Assembly: GCA_018398815.1 (NCBI GenBank)
Contig: CM031600.1
Coordinates: forward strand, 56,876,202-56,940,201
Direction of reading: 5' to 3'
Origin: Conus ventricosus
Lineage: Eukaryota > Mollusca > Gastropoda > Neogastropoda > Conidae
Length of the DNA: 64,000 bases
Shown here: piece by piece, positions 21,971-33,315 of the stretch
Numbering within the stretch: the first letter of the stretch is position 1
How the letters are laid out: every line of letters begins with the position of its first letter
The notes under the pieces: generated by a model
Databases searched by the model: none
The model's input: only the letters and a program-made list of their open reading frames with translations
Told to the model about the DNA's origin: nothing
Made by a program: the position numbers and the translations under genes

Positions 21971-22500
21971 GGAACTGTGTGTGCATATGTGGCCAGTCTT
22001 CCAACCAGGAGCAGTCACACGGTCACCTCCCTCCCTCACCAACCCCACCCCTCCCGCTCAGGCTTTGCTATAGGTCAGTTGTTATGGTGTCCACCCTCCT
22101 CTCCCCTTCAGCCAACCCGTTTCCTTTTCTTCCTTCCCTCCCCCCTTTTACCACACACACACACACACTACAGGCCCTTTGATGAAGGATCCAGCTCAAT
22201 TTTTACCCCTCCTCCGTCCACCCTCTCCCCTCACCCTCTCTCTCTCTCTCTCTGTCTCTCTCTTTCTCTGAACTGTCTTCACTTTCCCACTCCCTTATTA
22301 CACATTATTTTCATGGGGCGACTGCAACCCGGCGAATATTGTTTTGTGCAATTTTGAGGTCCTGTTGCTCGTAACATCCAAGGAAAACCATACTATTTGT
22401 CAAAACAAGTTCAAAGATAGTTTGTATTGGTGATATAGAAGATCAGCTGTCAAAGTCATTTTAATTCGTCGAAAATTTACCGGAATGTTTGGTACTACGG
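21971..22500 (-). other. 5' region of the LINE and adjoining sequence
   Basis: Contains a possible 5' UTR of the LINE upstream of ATG 21970, pyrimidine-rich stretches with short (CA)n and (CT)n runs around 22150-22270, and nothing else recognisable. The 5' end of the element cannot be fixed without a second copy. Confidence 0.4.
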
Positions 22501-22989
22501 ATTGAACAAAAAAAAAAAAAAAGATGTTACAACTGTTCCTTGTTTCGTGTGTGTGTGTGTGTGTATGTATTTTGGCTTGTTTCCAAAATCCCTGCAGTCT
22601 AATTCAGTCTCTTGTGAATTTGGAGTATGACCATGAATGCAGGCGAGTGCTGCGCCCCAGAATTGGCAAAACCGCACTTGACGCATACGCTTCTAGTGCT
22701 CCAACAATCGTGAAATGCATGGCATTAATCAAGCTGTTGACTTCTGCTTTTAATAAAATGTCATAGCTGTAGTGGAAAACACGTTTGTGCGATTATACAG
22801 TTACAGTTTTGACAGCACTTACACAGTGGCCTATCCTCAGTTGGAGACCGACTGCGAAGCGGTTTACAGTCCACACTCTCGTTTATGTAACGGCATGCCT
22901 GCCTTGGTGGAACCGAATGAAGAGATGCTTGCGGGCGCTAAACATTCGTTTTCTGTGTCATTCAGTCGGATATCAGTCATTCGTTCCAT

Positions 22990-23140
22990 CGATTTTTTTT
23001 TCACGCAGGGTGCATGCAATGTGTAAACCTGCCATCCATACCAACAGTCAAACTGGACTTCACTTCCGAGAAGCGGTCATGGAATTTTACGTTTCTGCAA
23101 GACGTTGTGCTGCGTGCGTATCAGCATGTGCGTATATGTA
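22990..23140 (-). mobile_element. Fragment of short tRNA-SINE family
   Basis: The segment from GTGCATGCAATGTG through CCATCCATACCAACAG, CAAACTGGACTTC and TTTCTGCAAGACGTT matches the internal part of the full SINE at 55917-56322 (about 56050-56165) in the same orientation. Neither the head nor the poly-A end is present. Confidence 0.75.
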
Positions 23141-23164
23141 TGTATCTATTTTGGCAGTAGTTGC

Positions 23165-23215
23165 AAAGTGAGACGACTGCAGGCGGAAATTTAAACAAAA
23201 TTTGAAAAATTATTG
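23165..23215 (+). repeat. Direct repeat left of gap 2
   Basis: GTGAGACGACTGCAGGCGGA followed by AATTTAAAC... recurs at 24612-24660 as GTGAGGCGACTGCAAGCGGA followed by AATTAAAAC... The pair flanks the 1000-N gap in direct orientation and may mark a duplicated join or the ends of an element hidden in the gap. Confidence 0.75.
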
Positions 23216-23396
23216 CTAAAGCTGCGCCCCAAAAAAGTTGACAACGAATCACAAGACAAACATGACGCTTTCGACTCGTAGGTCTTTAGGCAAGACACAC
23301 AACACTCTGGACAACGAAATGAAATTGATGGCGAAGATCGGTGAGCTCGTCATTTTCGTGTCCCGCCGAGTGGGAGTATTTTTGCTGAAATGCCTA

Positions 23397-24396
23397 NNNN
23401 NNNNNNNNNNNNNNNNNNNNNNNNNNNNNNNNNNNNNNNNNNNNNNNNNNNNNNNNNNNNNNNNNNNNNNNNNNNNNNNNNNNNNNNNNNNNNNNNNNNN
23501 NNNNNNNNNNNNNNNNNNNNNNNNNNNNNNNNNNNNNNNNNNNNNNNNNNNNNNNNNNNNNNNNNNNNNNNNNNNNNNNNNNNNNNNNNNNNNNNNNNNN
23601 NNNNNNNNNNNNNNNNNNNNNNNNNNNNNNNNNNNNNNNNNNNNNNNNNNNNNNNNNNNNNNNNNNNNNNNNNNNNNNNNNNNNNNNNNNNNNNNNNNNN
23701 NNNNNNNNNNNNNNNNNNNNNNNNNNNNNNNNNNNNNNNNNNNNNNNNNNNNNNNNNNNNNNNNNNNNNNNNNNNNNNNNNNNNNNNNNNNNNNNNNNNN
23801 NNNNNNNNNNNNNNNNNNNNNNNNNNNNNNNNNNNNNNNNNNNNNNNNNNNNNNNNNNNNNNNNNNNNNNNNNNNNNNNNNNNNNNNNNNNNNNNNNNNN
23901 NNNNNNNNNNNNNNNNNNNNNNNNNNNNNNNNNNNNNNNNNNNNNNNNNNNNNNNNNNNNNNNNNNNNNNNNNNNNNNNNNNNNNNNNNNNNNNNNNNNN
24001 NNNNNNNNNNNNNNNNNNNNNNNNNNNNNNNNNNNNNNNNNNNNNNNNNNNNNNNNNNNNNNNNNNNNNNNNNNNNNNNNNNNNNNNNNNNNNNNNNNNN
24101 NNNNNNNNNNNNNNNNNNNNNNNNNNNNNNNNNNNNNNNNNNNNNNNNNNNNNNNNNNNNNNNNNNNNNNNNNNNNNNNNNNNNNNNNNNNNNNNNNNNN
24201 NNNNNNNNNNNNNNNNNNNNNNNNNNNNNNNNNNNNNNNNNNNNNNNNNNNNNNNNNNNNNNNNNNNNNNNNNNNNNNNNNNNNNNNNNNNNNNNNNNNN
24301 NNNNNNNNNNNNNNNNNNNNNNNNNNNNNNNNNNNNNNNNNNNNNNNNNNNNNNNNNNNNNNNNNNNNNNNNNNNNNNNNNNNNNNNNNNNNNNNN
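23397..24396. other. Assembly gap, exactly 1000 N
   Basis: A placeholder-sized N run; all reading frames across it are meaningless. Confidence 0.99.
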
Positions 24397-24504
24397 AATT
24401 CAGCACGAATCATTTCGATCATCGAAACACCACAAAACAAACTTCGATGTCCAATGGCATTGTCTCCTCTCACTTCGGTGTAACACGCTGTGAACACTAC
24501 CCTG

Positions 24505-24605
24505 GAAGACAAACGAAACAAAGCCTACAGACAAACAAACAGCCTACCAAAAAACGAAACAAAGCCTACCAAGACAAACGAAACAAAGCCTACCAAGACA
24601 AGTTA
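24505..24605 (+). repeat. Short tandem repeat (ACGAAACAAAGCCTACC)
   Basis: Three to four copies of ACGAAACAAAGCCTACCAAG with length variation, just right of gap 2. Confidence 0.8.
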
Positions 24606-24611
24606 CTTATA

Positions 24612-24660
24612 AAGTGAGGCGACTGCAAGCGGAAATTAAAACAAATTTGAAAAATAAATT
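24612..24660 (+). repeat. Direct repeat right of gap 2
   Basis: Second copy of the roughly 50-bp repeat at 23165-23215. Confidence 0.75.
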
Positions 24661-24744
24661 TAAGTAATTCCGCCGGATAACAAGGACAAACAAAATACGC
24701 CGATTTAGAATTGATAAGTGATGTCGTTCTTCGTTTTCATTGTC

Positions 24745-25258
24745 CTGAATGTGGGTTATCTCGCCTTAGGTCGAACCGTGTCGTGTTTTGTCTTTCCTGA
24801 ATGTGGGTTATCTCGCCTTAGGTCGAACCGTGTCGTGTTGTTGTCTTTTCCTGAATGTGGGTTATCTCGCCTTAGGTCGAACCGTGTCGTGTTTTGTCTT
24901 ATTCCTGAATGTGGGTTATCTCGCCTTAGGTCGAACCGTGTCGTGTTTTGTCTTATTCCTGAATGTGGGTTATCTCGCCTTAGGTCGAACTGCGTGTCGT
25001 TTGTCTGAATGTGGGTTACCCTTAGTCGACCGTCGTGTCTGACATGTCTGAGGGTTATCTCGCCTTAGGTCGAACCGTGTCGTGTTTTGTTCTTATTCCT
25101 GAATGTGGGTTATCTCGCCTTAGGTCGAACCGTGTCGTGTTTTGTCTTATTCCTGAATGTGGGTTATCTCGCCTTAGGTCGAACCGTGTCGTGTTTTGTC
25201 TTATTCCTGAATGTGGGTTATCTCGCCTTAGGTCGAACCGTGTCGTGTTTTGTCTTAT
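24745..25258 (+). repeat. 55-bp minisatellite, about 10 units
   Basis: Head-to-tail units containing GAATGTGGGTTATCTCGCC and TTAGGTCGAACCGTGTCGTG separated by a TTTTGTCTTATTCCT spacer of slightly variable length. Two central units near 24990-25040 are shrunken. The repeat is open in several frames on both strands, producing false repetitive proteins. Confidence 0.95.
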
Positions 25259-25727
25259 TTGTTCGTCCATGTTAACAAGTGGAGTTAATTGAAATTATTT
25301 TCGAAAATTTCTCAAGTTATCTAACGGTTTTCAATAGAAGGATGCTGTTCAAAACGATAACCTCCGGTTGGTAACGTTCTTTCTGTCAAATCGAAATGCT
25401 GGACTGTACTGGGGTTTTAACAGTAAATGTGTCCATATGTACGATCATTTTGGCTTTCACAGAAAACCTTTTCGTGTTGTCTAACTAAACTCAATTTTGA
25501 TCTTTGTCGGTATGTTCCATCATAAGGTGATTACGGCGTGTAACACCTGTGTGACATTCCATGAAGCTGAGCAGTATAATGTAGCGGCAGGTACTGTGTT
25601 ACACAGCTGAGATCACTTAGCCTCCGGTTCGTCCATGAGCACCGTTTCTTTTAAACAGATAGTATTTAGACGCTCGTGTTTTCTGTCCTTGATTCAAACA
25701 CCCACAAACTTCTCCACGTTCCCCCCA
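25259..25727. other. Sequence downstream of gene B
   Basis: About 470 bp between the minisatellite and the gene B stop codon. It would contain the 3' UTR of gene B on the minus strand. No clear AATAAA signal or other feature is seen. Confidence 0.4.
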
Positions 25728-26281
25728 TCACCATTTTCCTAGAGACCTGAGCTCCTGGAGATAGTGGAAGAAAATGCTCATCTTCATGCTGTTGACGCCG
25801 TAGCCGTAGTGAGTGCCATCAAAGCTCACCACGTTGTGCGTCAAGTCGTACGTATCGAACACATCCACGTTGTGGGCGTGCAGGAAGTCCCCGAGGGCTC
25901 TGTTGTAGGCCCTGACGGCCTTGTTGCTCTGGCCCGTCACTGGCGCCTTCAGCATCCCCATCTGATGAACCCCGGCCCACAGAAGACGAGGATGGGTCAG
26001 ACGTTTTGATTTCATCGTTTGAAGAAGCGGCTGGAGTAAATGAGTTCTGATTACGTTCACGTTCAACCCGGTGTGAAGGCCGATTCCGAAGAGGGCTAGG
26101 GACCGTGGAGTGTTACGGAGACTTAGCACAGCTTCGTGGATTTGCTTGACGTGTTGTAGATTCCACAGGCGAAAGAGTTTGGCTGTGACGGAGCCGTTGC
26201 ATACTGTGGCGTGGTCATCCACCCATGCCCGGCACACCTTCTCTGTGAACATGTACAGACCGGAACAAGACGACCAGAGCT
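25728..26281 (-). CDS. PC-esterase (NXPE/CASD1-like) gene copy B, exon 3 (terminal)
   Basis: Terminal exon after a TTTGTTACAG acceptor, open for about 184 codons to a TGA at 25728. It encodes SSCSGLYMFTEKVCRAWVDD, NATVCNGSVTAKLFRLWN, LALFGIGLHTGLNV, LLWAGVHQMG and, near the end, VVSFDGTHYGYGVN, whose Asp-x-x-His is the second half of the SGNH/PC-esterase catalytic triad. The Ser is in exon 2. A pairing of GDS and DxxH in one protein is diagnostic of the PC-esterase superfamily. No neurexophilin domain is seen, so NXPE is used only as a likeness. This exon looks intact. It points toward copy A across about 17 kb. Confidence 0.85.
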
Positions 26282-26920
26282 CTGTAACAAACAGACGAAA
26301 AAGGGAAGTACTGTAGTTGTAACGTAGACAGCAAAGCAAAGATAATCAGAGTGGGTAAATACATATGCTTTATGGAACTGAATTATGTAAACTACCAAAG
26401 AAGATCGTTCACATTTATTAAATCAGTAGAGGATAAATGGTACAAAAGTATATAGTAAGATAGTTCACAATTACTGAATCAATAGAGGATGATTGGTACT
26501 AATGAATATGCTATCAATGGTGTAGTGTATCCGTTTCATATTATATAATAGAAAGGATTTTACTTGCCCCTTGTTCTGAGTGTATGTCTGTATCTTTGGT
26601 GACCGTTTTGACATAAAAGCATGTCAGCAGAGTGAAATTGAAACATTCTGCGACAATTTGAAGCGCTTTTCTTTCCTGTCCTTTGTGTGGACATTTTCAG
26701 AAATTCATTAAATCCAAAATGCCGTCGTGAAATGTTAATTCTTTATTAATATTATCTTTATCAGTTATTCAGAAGGTGTTGATTATTCCAAATCGTTTCC
26801 GACAATTAAAATAGTTATGATGGGTTCTAGGCGAAAACAAAGTGGGTGCGAGATAAAAGTGGCGTGGATTGTTGACCAGTTGGCTAATCCACTACGAGAA
26901 TGGGCAAAAATACATCGACG

Positions 26921-27005
26921 TGCACGCACACGCACACACACACACACACAAAACACACGCGCTCACGCACGCACTCACACACATACGCACACACACACAG
27001 CGCGC
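26921..27005 (+). repeat. (CA)n/(CACG)n microsatellite
   Basis: Interrupted CA repeat with GCGC and ACGC steps. Confidence 0.9.
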
Positions 27006-27724
27006 GCACACATACAACATGCACACACGGATTGCACGCACGCCATCCAATCCACCTGCAAGCTCACGTACACAGAAGTTTCAGTGTACATACAGCACAT
27101 TTGCTGGATGGATATGAACATTTGCGTGCATGTTTGCGTGCACTCACGTCTTCTTTCAATGATAGTGGCTTGGATGATAAATACTGGCTGTTGCTGCTTT
27201 AACCAACTGAAAAGAAACGGAAACAAATTATTATGCTTTTTTTTTCTTTTATTAACAGTGCGTAAGGCGATCTTGGTGTCGTACTGAGTATCAAAATCAT
27301 TTAAATATAACTGTCAATTTTGCTTTCTCCAAATAATATGGCATACGATTGGGAAGTGTATTGGACTTGTTTATTAATGACTCCCTACGTGATGTTGTGT
27401 CTTTTGTCACTATTGTATCAGTGCATTGGAACCTTTTCATTCTGTGTGCGTATTTTACAGAAATTAAAGTCTGCAAAAGATCTGAGATGGACGTCGCGTT
27501 TGACTTGGTTGTGAATAACATGGCGGCACTGACTGCACACGTTTAAAAGCTGTATGCTTTAAGCACATAACCTATCAGGTTCATTCAGAACTATACATCC
27601 ATTGCATCCTTGTTTGTATTCATTTTTCGTTCATTTGTCACTATCTATCCATTGTGAAATATCATGAATACGAGTTTAGATATTTGCTGTATAAAAAAAG
27701 TCAAGTGTACTGTCTTAAGATTAT

Positions 27725-27846
27725 AAGATATATATATCTATATATATAGTATATATATATATTAATATATATTATTTATATATATATATATATATGTCCC
27801 CTATTTCTTCAATCTAAGACATAAGAGCAAGCTTTGTTTATAATGG

Positions 27847-27878
<32 letters not shown>

Positions 27879-27902
27879 TTTATATATAATATATATATAT
27901 GT
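27725..27902. repeat. (TA)n tract, two blocks
   Basis: TA-rich blocks at about 27728-27795 and 27850-27900 separated by about 55 bp of ordinary sequence; likely to form cruciforms and to vary in length. Confidence 0.9.
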
Positions 27903-28039
27903 GAACATACACTACAGAAACGGAAGTTACGCATAAAAGTGGCCGTGTATAATCTGAAACGAGAGGCAACTCACAAACAGGAAGATTAGAAATAATAATA
28001 ATGATAATGATGAAAAAATTTTTAAAAAAATACTTGAGT

Positions 28040-28308
28040 AAAACAATGAACGTCTGACGCTGATGACGATGCTGTGAAGTCGGAACAAACTGAGGTTCGT
28101 GCCCGCAGCACGGACTGCATCACCTGTGAGCTTCTGAGCGAGGTGAAAATAATCGAGCACACCGAATGCAAGACTGAGGTCCAGAACAGGAGCCGCGGGG
28201 ACAATCTTTTCCACTACCTGTCCGGAATATTCAGCAAAATCATGCTTGATTCTATGACCGGTGGACCGATTCGTTCCAAGAAGATAATCGTGACACAGAT
28301 TAACGTCC
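28040..28308. other. Exon-like island, strand uncertain
   Basis: A GC-richer stretch open on both strands. Minus-strand reading gives KIVPAAPVLDLSLAFGVLDY; plus-strand reading gives DCITCELLSEVKIIEHTECK. I recognise neither. It abuts the left end of the Tigger-like element, so it is the pre-insertion flank. Confidence 0.25.
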
Positions 28309-28310
28309 TA

Positions 28311-28440
28311 CCGTCGAATCCGCTTATAAGAACCTCGTAGGGACATGCATTACTGTGTTCTTATAAGCGAGGTCCCTTGTAAGCGAGAAATCGGTTATAA
28401 GGTCGTATATGGAAGTGTGTGTTTCTTATAACCGAAAAAA
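28311..28440 (+). repeat. Left terminal inverted repeat of Tigger-like element
   Basis: Starts CCGTCGAATCCGCTTATAAG and has internal inverted copies of CTTATAAGCGAGGT, probably transposase-binding sites by analogy with the family. Confidence 0.8.
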
Positions 28441-28661
28441 GAAGAAAATAGCGAGGAGAAGATAGCGGTCAATGATATTTCTCTTATTTCTCTCCCCTCT
28501 TTTTTTCCTCTCAGCCTCTTTCTTCTAGCTAGACACACATTATTATAAAACTTATTTGCAAAATATTGGTATTATTTAATAATAATTTGGCCAAAGACAA
28601 AAATATCTGGTTTATGATTATATCCCCTATCAGAAATGATATAGTCAGAGTTGTATTTCTT

Positions 28662-28668
28662 GAGAGAG

Positions 28669-28704
<36 letters not shown>

Positions 28705-28755
28705 AGAGAAAAGAGAGAGAAAGAGAGAGAAAAGAGAGAGAGAGAGAGAGAGAAG
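28662..28755 (+). repeat. (GA)n microsatellite
   Basis: GA run with AAGAGA interruptions inside the Tigger-like element. Confidence 0.95.
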
Positions 28756-29269
28756 AGTATTCTTCCAAACTGTCTTTTGGACTTTAATGAGACAAACATG
28801 AAAGTAATACGCAAATTAAACAGACGTGTATGATTTTCAAGCGAGAAAGCTTTCGGGAGGACAGGGAGCAGGGGAAGCGGTGGAGTATAGGAAAGAAAAG
28901 TCGGTGTGTACTTCCGTTTATCTACACAAAAATTTAGTTAACGTGCACTCAAAACCTGTTTATCTACACAAAACTTTAAATAACGTGCGGTCAAATTGTG
29001 ACAAAAATGACTAAACAAATATTTCAAATTGACTTTTATTTAGCACTATCAATCATCATGGAAACACAAATATTTTACATTTGCGCTGATATTTCCCCAT
29101 AAAAGACCGTCAGCCAAAACAAAACATCCAAAAAAAAAATTGCTTTACGTGCAAAATTTTCATGCAAAAAAGTGAAAAAAACTGAGGACGAACACGTTTT
29201 TTTGCTAAAGAAAAATTAATAATGGTTTCTCGCTGTTTCTATTCACTCAGATTCAGCAGGAAACAACCC

Positions 29270-29468
29270 TCCCCCCTCCCCCCCCCCTCCCCCCATCCCA
29301 CCTCCCCCCCCCCCCCCCCCCCCCCCCCCCCCGTCTCCCCAATATAACATAAAAGATTAAGAGATAATAAAGTTGGTATGTATAGATAATAAAGAAGCGA
29401 ATATACAAACTAACAAAACACCACACATACACCCAATCACAACATTAACACATACCGAAACAATGTGG

Positions 29469-29524
<56 letters not shown>

Positions 29525-29525
29525 A
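29270..29525. repeat. Poly-C tract and (CA)n microsatellite
   Basis: C-rich tract 29270-29333 and a (CA)n run 29477-29523 separated by AT-rich DNA. Confidence 0.9.
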
Positions 29526-29989
29526 CAAAACTGGACAGTAAAAAGTCGAACTGTTACTATGCAAACATGGTTTTGGCTATGTCAGGGCAATGCAGAACCG
29601 GGATAATAACATGAACGTATTTAAATAGTTAAAAAGCCGTCATACAGAAATATGTTGCCAAACATGGCATGATTCCCAGGTGCAAGCGAGCTGTTGCCAC
29701 CCATGTACTAAATCATAAACCAAATATTCTTATTAATCAATCCTAAATCTTGGAAGCTTTTGAAAGTGAATTGACATGAAAAAAAGCAAACACATGGGCT
29801 CATGCTAGAGCACCATGCTCCCTCTAATACCAATCTCGAGTGGTTTACTTTACTTGTTGGAGTTCAGATGCAGAATGCCAGAACAGCACTTCACTGTACA
29901 CAAACTACCCGTTCAAAATGACCGCAAAAGGTTTCGCAAATACACCCTGTCCTGGCTGATCTCAACTCCAGGAATTGAGAACAGTGGCA
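29526..29989. other. Interior of Tigger-like element, unassigned
   Basis: No recognisable gene except possible C-terminal remnants of the OTU frame. Confidence 0.35.
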
Positions 29990-30440
29990 TGTGCGGTATC
30001 CATTGTCTAGTGGTGGCACTCACAGCTGTATACACGACAATGGTAGTTTGAAAGCAATGTTGCTTGCTGCATAGATTTCTGCGTCTGAACCCCAGGTGTT
30101 CAGTTCCAGATTGTTCCTTGCGACATACTCCCCAACATCCTCCCCAACGTAACAAGCAAACTTTGTGTGATTTTCTAACATGAAATCCACAATTAAAGCT
30201 CTGACTTGCTCGTGATGATTTTGCGTTCCCACAAATTTCTAAACTGATGGCCCTATATAAACAGTTTCCATCTCCAACAATAGTGTTCACTTCCAGTGGC
30301 TTTCCCAGATCTAACTTACTTTGTCTCTCTGGCAAATCAAATGGTTTTGGCAAGCCGAATCTTTGGGCTTGCTGTTCGCGCCAGGAAGTGCTCGTAGGTT
30401 TGAAGCTTTGTCGTGGTCCTGGTTCGAATCCCAAATACGT
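29990..30440 (-). pseudogene. OTU-family cysteine protease, frameshifted
   Basis: A minus-strand frame gives VNTIVGDGNCLYRAISLEI, the Asp/Cys catalytic block of OTU deubiquitinase-like proteases (GDGNCLYRA at about 30260-30285). After a one-base shift near 30235 it continues GTQNHHEQVRALIVDFMLEN, YVGEDVGEYVARN and NTWGSDAEIYAAS, the usual helix and WGS/T-E-I blocks, with a stop at 30020. The C-terminal catalytic His is not found in an intact frame. OTU domains of this type occur both in host deubiquitinases and in transposable elements; lying wholly inside transposon ends favours the latter. Inactive as assembled. Confidence 0.75.
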
Positions 30441-30534
30441 ACTTTCTCCATGTCTTCCTCCCCATCTTTGCTAATTTCATGCACTGATCTATGCATCCGT
30501 CTGTCATCTGCTGGTGCTCTGCTCTCTTCCCCTC

Positions 30535-31005
30535 ATGTGACATCCCTCTCCTCTAGCTCTGTCATGTGACATCCCCTCTCTCTTAGCTCTGTCATGTGAC
30601 ATCCCCTCCCCTCTGTCATGTGACATACCCCTCCCCTATGTCATGTGACATCCCCTCTCCTCTGTCATGTGACATCCCCTCCCCTCTGTCATGTGACATC
30701 CCCTCTCCTCTGTCATGTGACAATGCCCTCTCCCCTGTCATGTGACATCCCCTCCCCTCTGTCATGTGACATCCCCTCTCCCTAGCTCTGTCATGTGACA
30801 TCCCCTCTCCTCTGTCATGTGACATCCCCTCTCTCTGTCATGTGACATCCCCTCCCCTCTGTCATGTGACATCCCCTCCCCTCTGTCATGTGACATCCCC
30901 TCTCCTCTAGCTCTGTCATGTGACATCCCCTCTCCTCTGTCATATGACATCCCCTCTCCTCTGTCATGTGACATCCCCCTCTCTTCTGTCACCTGACATC
31001 CCCTT
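30535..31005 (-). repeat. Minisatellite, about 21-24 bp, about 20 units
   Basis: Units of GTCATGTGACATCCCCTC with CTCTGT or CTCTAGCTCT linkers. CATGTGAC-type E-box words recur in every unit. Gly/Glu/Met-rich frames through it are artefacts. Confidence 0.95.
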
Positions 31006-32458
31006 GTCCTCTCCCACTACCTGTGTCTGCTTTTCCCGGAGCCCCATCCAGTCCTAAAAAAGTCGGTAATGTGTGTCTGAGCTTTAGCTTTTGCCATGTG
31101 CTTTTCCAGCAAAGCAGTGAACCACATGAAACGACTCTAGGACATCATCAGCACAATCAGATTGCAAACAGTACTGTTGATTTTCTCAACACAGTCTGAT
31201 ACAGCCTTGCTTGAAATCCGTGGTATCTCTTCCCCGCAGTCATCCTTCCATCTGATGCATCTTCAGCGACTGTTTCTGGGCTGTTGATGTCGAAGGTGCT
31301 GGCACAATCGGAGGACTTGTTGGCCCTGATGTTATAACATCATCATCGACGCTGAAGTAGTCGGAAGGGAAATGTTGAATTCTCGAACAGACGTGCAAGA
31401 AGAGGCTCCTGCTTCTCAGTAGGCATATCCGTGGGGTCAGTTTCATGTGAGCTGCTGTGGCCTGCGTCTATGCCTCCAGACGTGCAAAAGCCTGCACTCC
31501 GGAAGCTGTTGGCGATTGTTAAAGGAGACACTTTGTCTCAGGAATGTTTCAGGGGGGAGGCTGCTCCAAGCAGACTAAACTGGAAGTCCTCTGCTTTTCC
31601 TCCAGCGTCGGTGTGTGCTAGCAGCTTGGAGACCATCGCCATTCTGTAGTGTACTTTCAGGTTGCCAATGATGCCGCCATCACACGGCTGGAGCTTTGAT
31701 GTGGCATTGACAGGTAGAAAGAGTACCTTTGTTACTCTGAGTTGTGGAATTTTGTGCATGAACAATGTCCAGCACCAAGAGGACTTGTCGATTTCGTTGT
31801 TGCATTTCTCTGTCAATGAGAGTAACCATTGTTGAAAATCTCACTGTCATCCATGCTTTGACATTTGCTTTGTAGTCAACAGGCACCTTTACTCCACGGA
31901 AGCATCTTGGCTTCATGAACTTGCCGATAGCTAGAAGTGGTCGTTTTTCAGTACCATCCGCGTTGCAGCAAAGCATCACGTAATTCTTTCCTTCGATTTT
32001 TTCCCACCATGGCACTTTTCTCCTTTGAAGGCAAACGTTTTGTCGGGGAGAAGCCTCCAGAAAAGCGCGGTTTCATCGAGGTTGAAAACGTTTTTTGCTT
32101 CATAGTCTTGCAATGTTGGTTTCAAACATCCTCCACCCATGTATCAGTGACTTCTTCGTTGACAGCTGCCCGTTCTCCACTCATAGATTTGAAGACGATG
32201 ACATGCCTCTTTTTCCACCGATGCAGCCATCCATCGCTACACTTCCACTCCCCAGTCCCATAGACAGTGCCAGCTCGTCTGCTTTGCATTTCAAGATGGG
32301 CCCACTGATAGGGACATTTTCTGACCTGCACACAAATGTAGGCCTACATAAACACCGATCAGTCTATTTTGGTTAAACATACGAGGATGCATGCGCATAG
32401 ATACACGCTAAGAGTTTGTGATAAGCGGGCTCAACTGAAAAGTAGGCCAATGAATGGC

Positions 32459-32542
32459 AACACGCACACGCATACACGCGCGCGCGCACACACACACACG
32501 CAAAACAACACGCAAAACACACACACACACACACTCACACAC

Positions 32543-32583
<41 letters not shown>
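32459..32583 (+). repeat. (CA)n microsatellite
   Basis: Lies between the two DNA-binding helix-turn-helix parts of the transposase. Confidence 0.95.
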
Positions 32584-32585
<2 letters not shown>

Positions 32586-32876
32586 ACCAATTGAATTTTA
32601 TTACACAGGTATAAACATGTACACGGTATGCAAATTCTCTTTCTTTGACAACCATAGAGTAGTCCTACCTTTCCTACAACTCTGCTATTGGGATTCATCC
32701 TTTTCCCACCTCCCACGTTCTTCATCACCACCCACCGAGGGGCCCAGTCGTAAAAATGACAACAGCGGCAACAACGCATTTCTCTCCTTTTTTTTGCCGC
32801 AGAAACACTGCTGATAAATTATGAAACAGAACAAAGAGGTTTTTTTCATGTCGGGCGCGGGGAAAAAACGTTCTTG

Positions 32877-32879
<3 letters not shown>

Positions 32880-32922
<43 letters not shown>

Positions 32923-32940
32923 GAGAGAGAGAGAGAGAGA
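32880..32940 (+). repeat. (GA)n microsatellite
   Basis: Follows the first helix-turn-helix coding part of the transposase directly. Confidence 0.95.
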
Positions 32941-33315
32941 TCACCTTTTTCAGTAAAACCATTCCAAGATGCTTTGTCGACTGTGTCGTTGCTGGATCTC
33001 CTGTCACGTCTTCTTGATATATCATGCTTCCCACTCCCAAAATGGTGCAGGTATTTGGCCTTTTCTCTGAGAATATTCAACAATGTGGTCCTTGGCACTT
33101 TGAACTCCTCAGCAATAGCATTTCTATTCTTGTTTGGGTTACTTTCAACCGCCTTAATTATATCAATTTTCTGCTTTAGCGGAGAGCTTTTCTTTTTCCT
33201 TTCTGCCATGTTTCTTGCAAGTGATGTACACAAACCGGAAACGAAACCGTTCCCTTCCCCAAAAGAAAGCCCACTTCCTGGAAACGATAACTTCCACTTT
33301 CGATTTCTAGACCTG

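Larger units (their letters stand above)
26282..28308 (-). other. Intron 2 of gene B, 3' part
   Basis: AT-rich intronic sequence with an (AC)n tract, an (AT)n tract and an exon-like GC-richer island at 28040-28300. No other gene is recognised. Confidence 0.5.
31040..33209 (-). pseudogene. Tigger/pogo-like transposase (CENP-B HTH + DDE), degraded
   Basis: Starts at ATG 33209 (MAERKKKSSPLKQKIDIIKA). The first helix-turn-helix is followed by a second, CENP-B/Tc5-type one (32331-32122; GEWKCSDGWLHRWKKRH, MSGERAAVNEE). The catalytic core follows: [19 protein letters not shown] (first Asp, about 32075), AIGKFMKPRCFRGVKVPVDY, VLLVLDIVHA (second Asp, about 31775), FLPVNATSKLQPCDGGII (third Asp, about 31680), SPLTIANSFRSAGF and a terminal THITDFF (about 31070). 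The protein would cut and paste the element at TA sites. It is split by (CA)n at 32459-32583 and (GA)n at 32880-32940, and by frameshifts after the second Asp, so it is inactive. Confidence 0.9.

Noticed and set aside
24718..25292. Repetitive protein with a 16-18 residue unit
   Set aside because: A 55-bp minisatellite is open on both strands; unit length is not a multiple of three and frames change between units.
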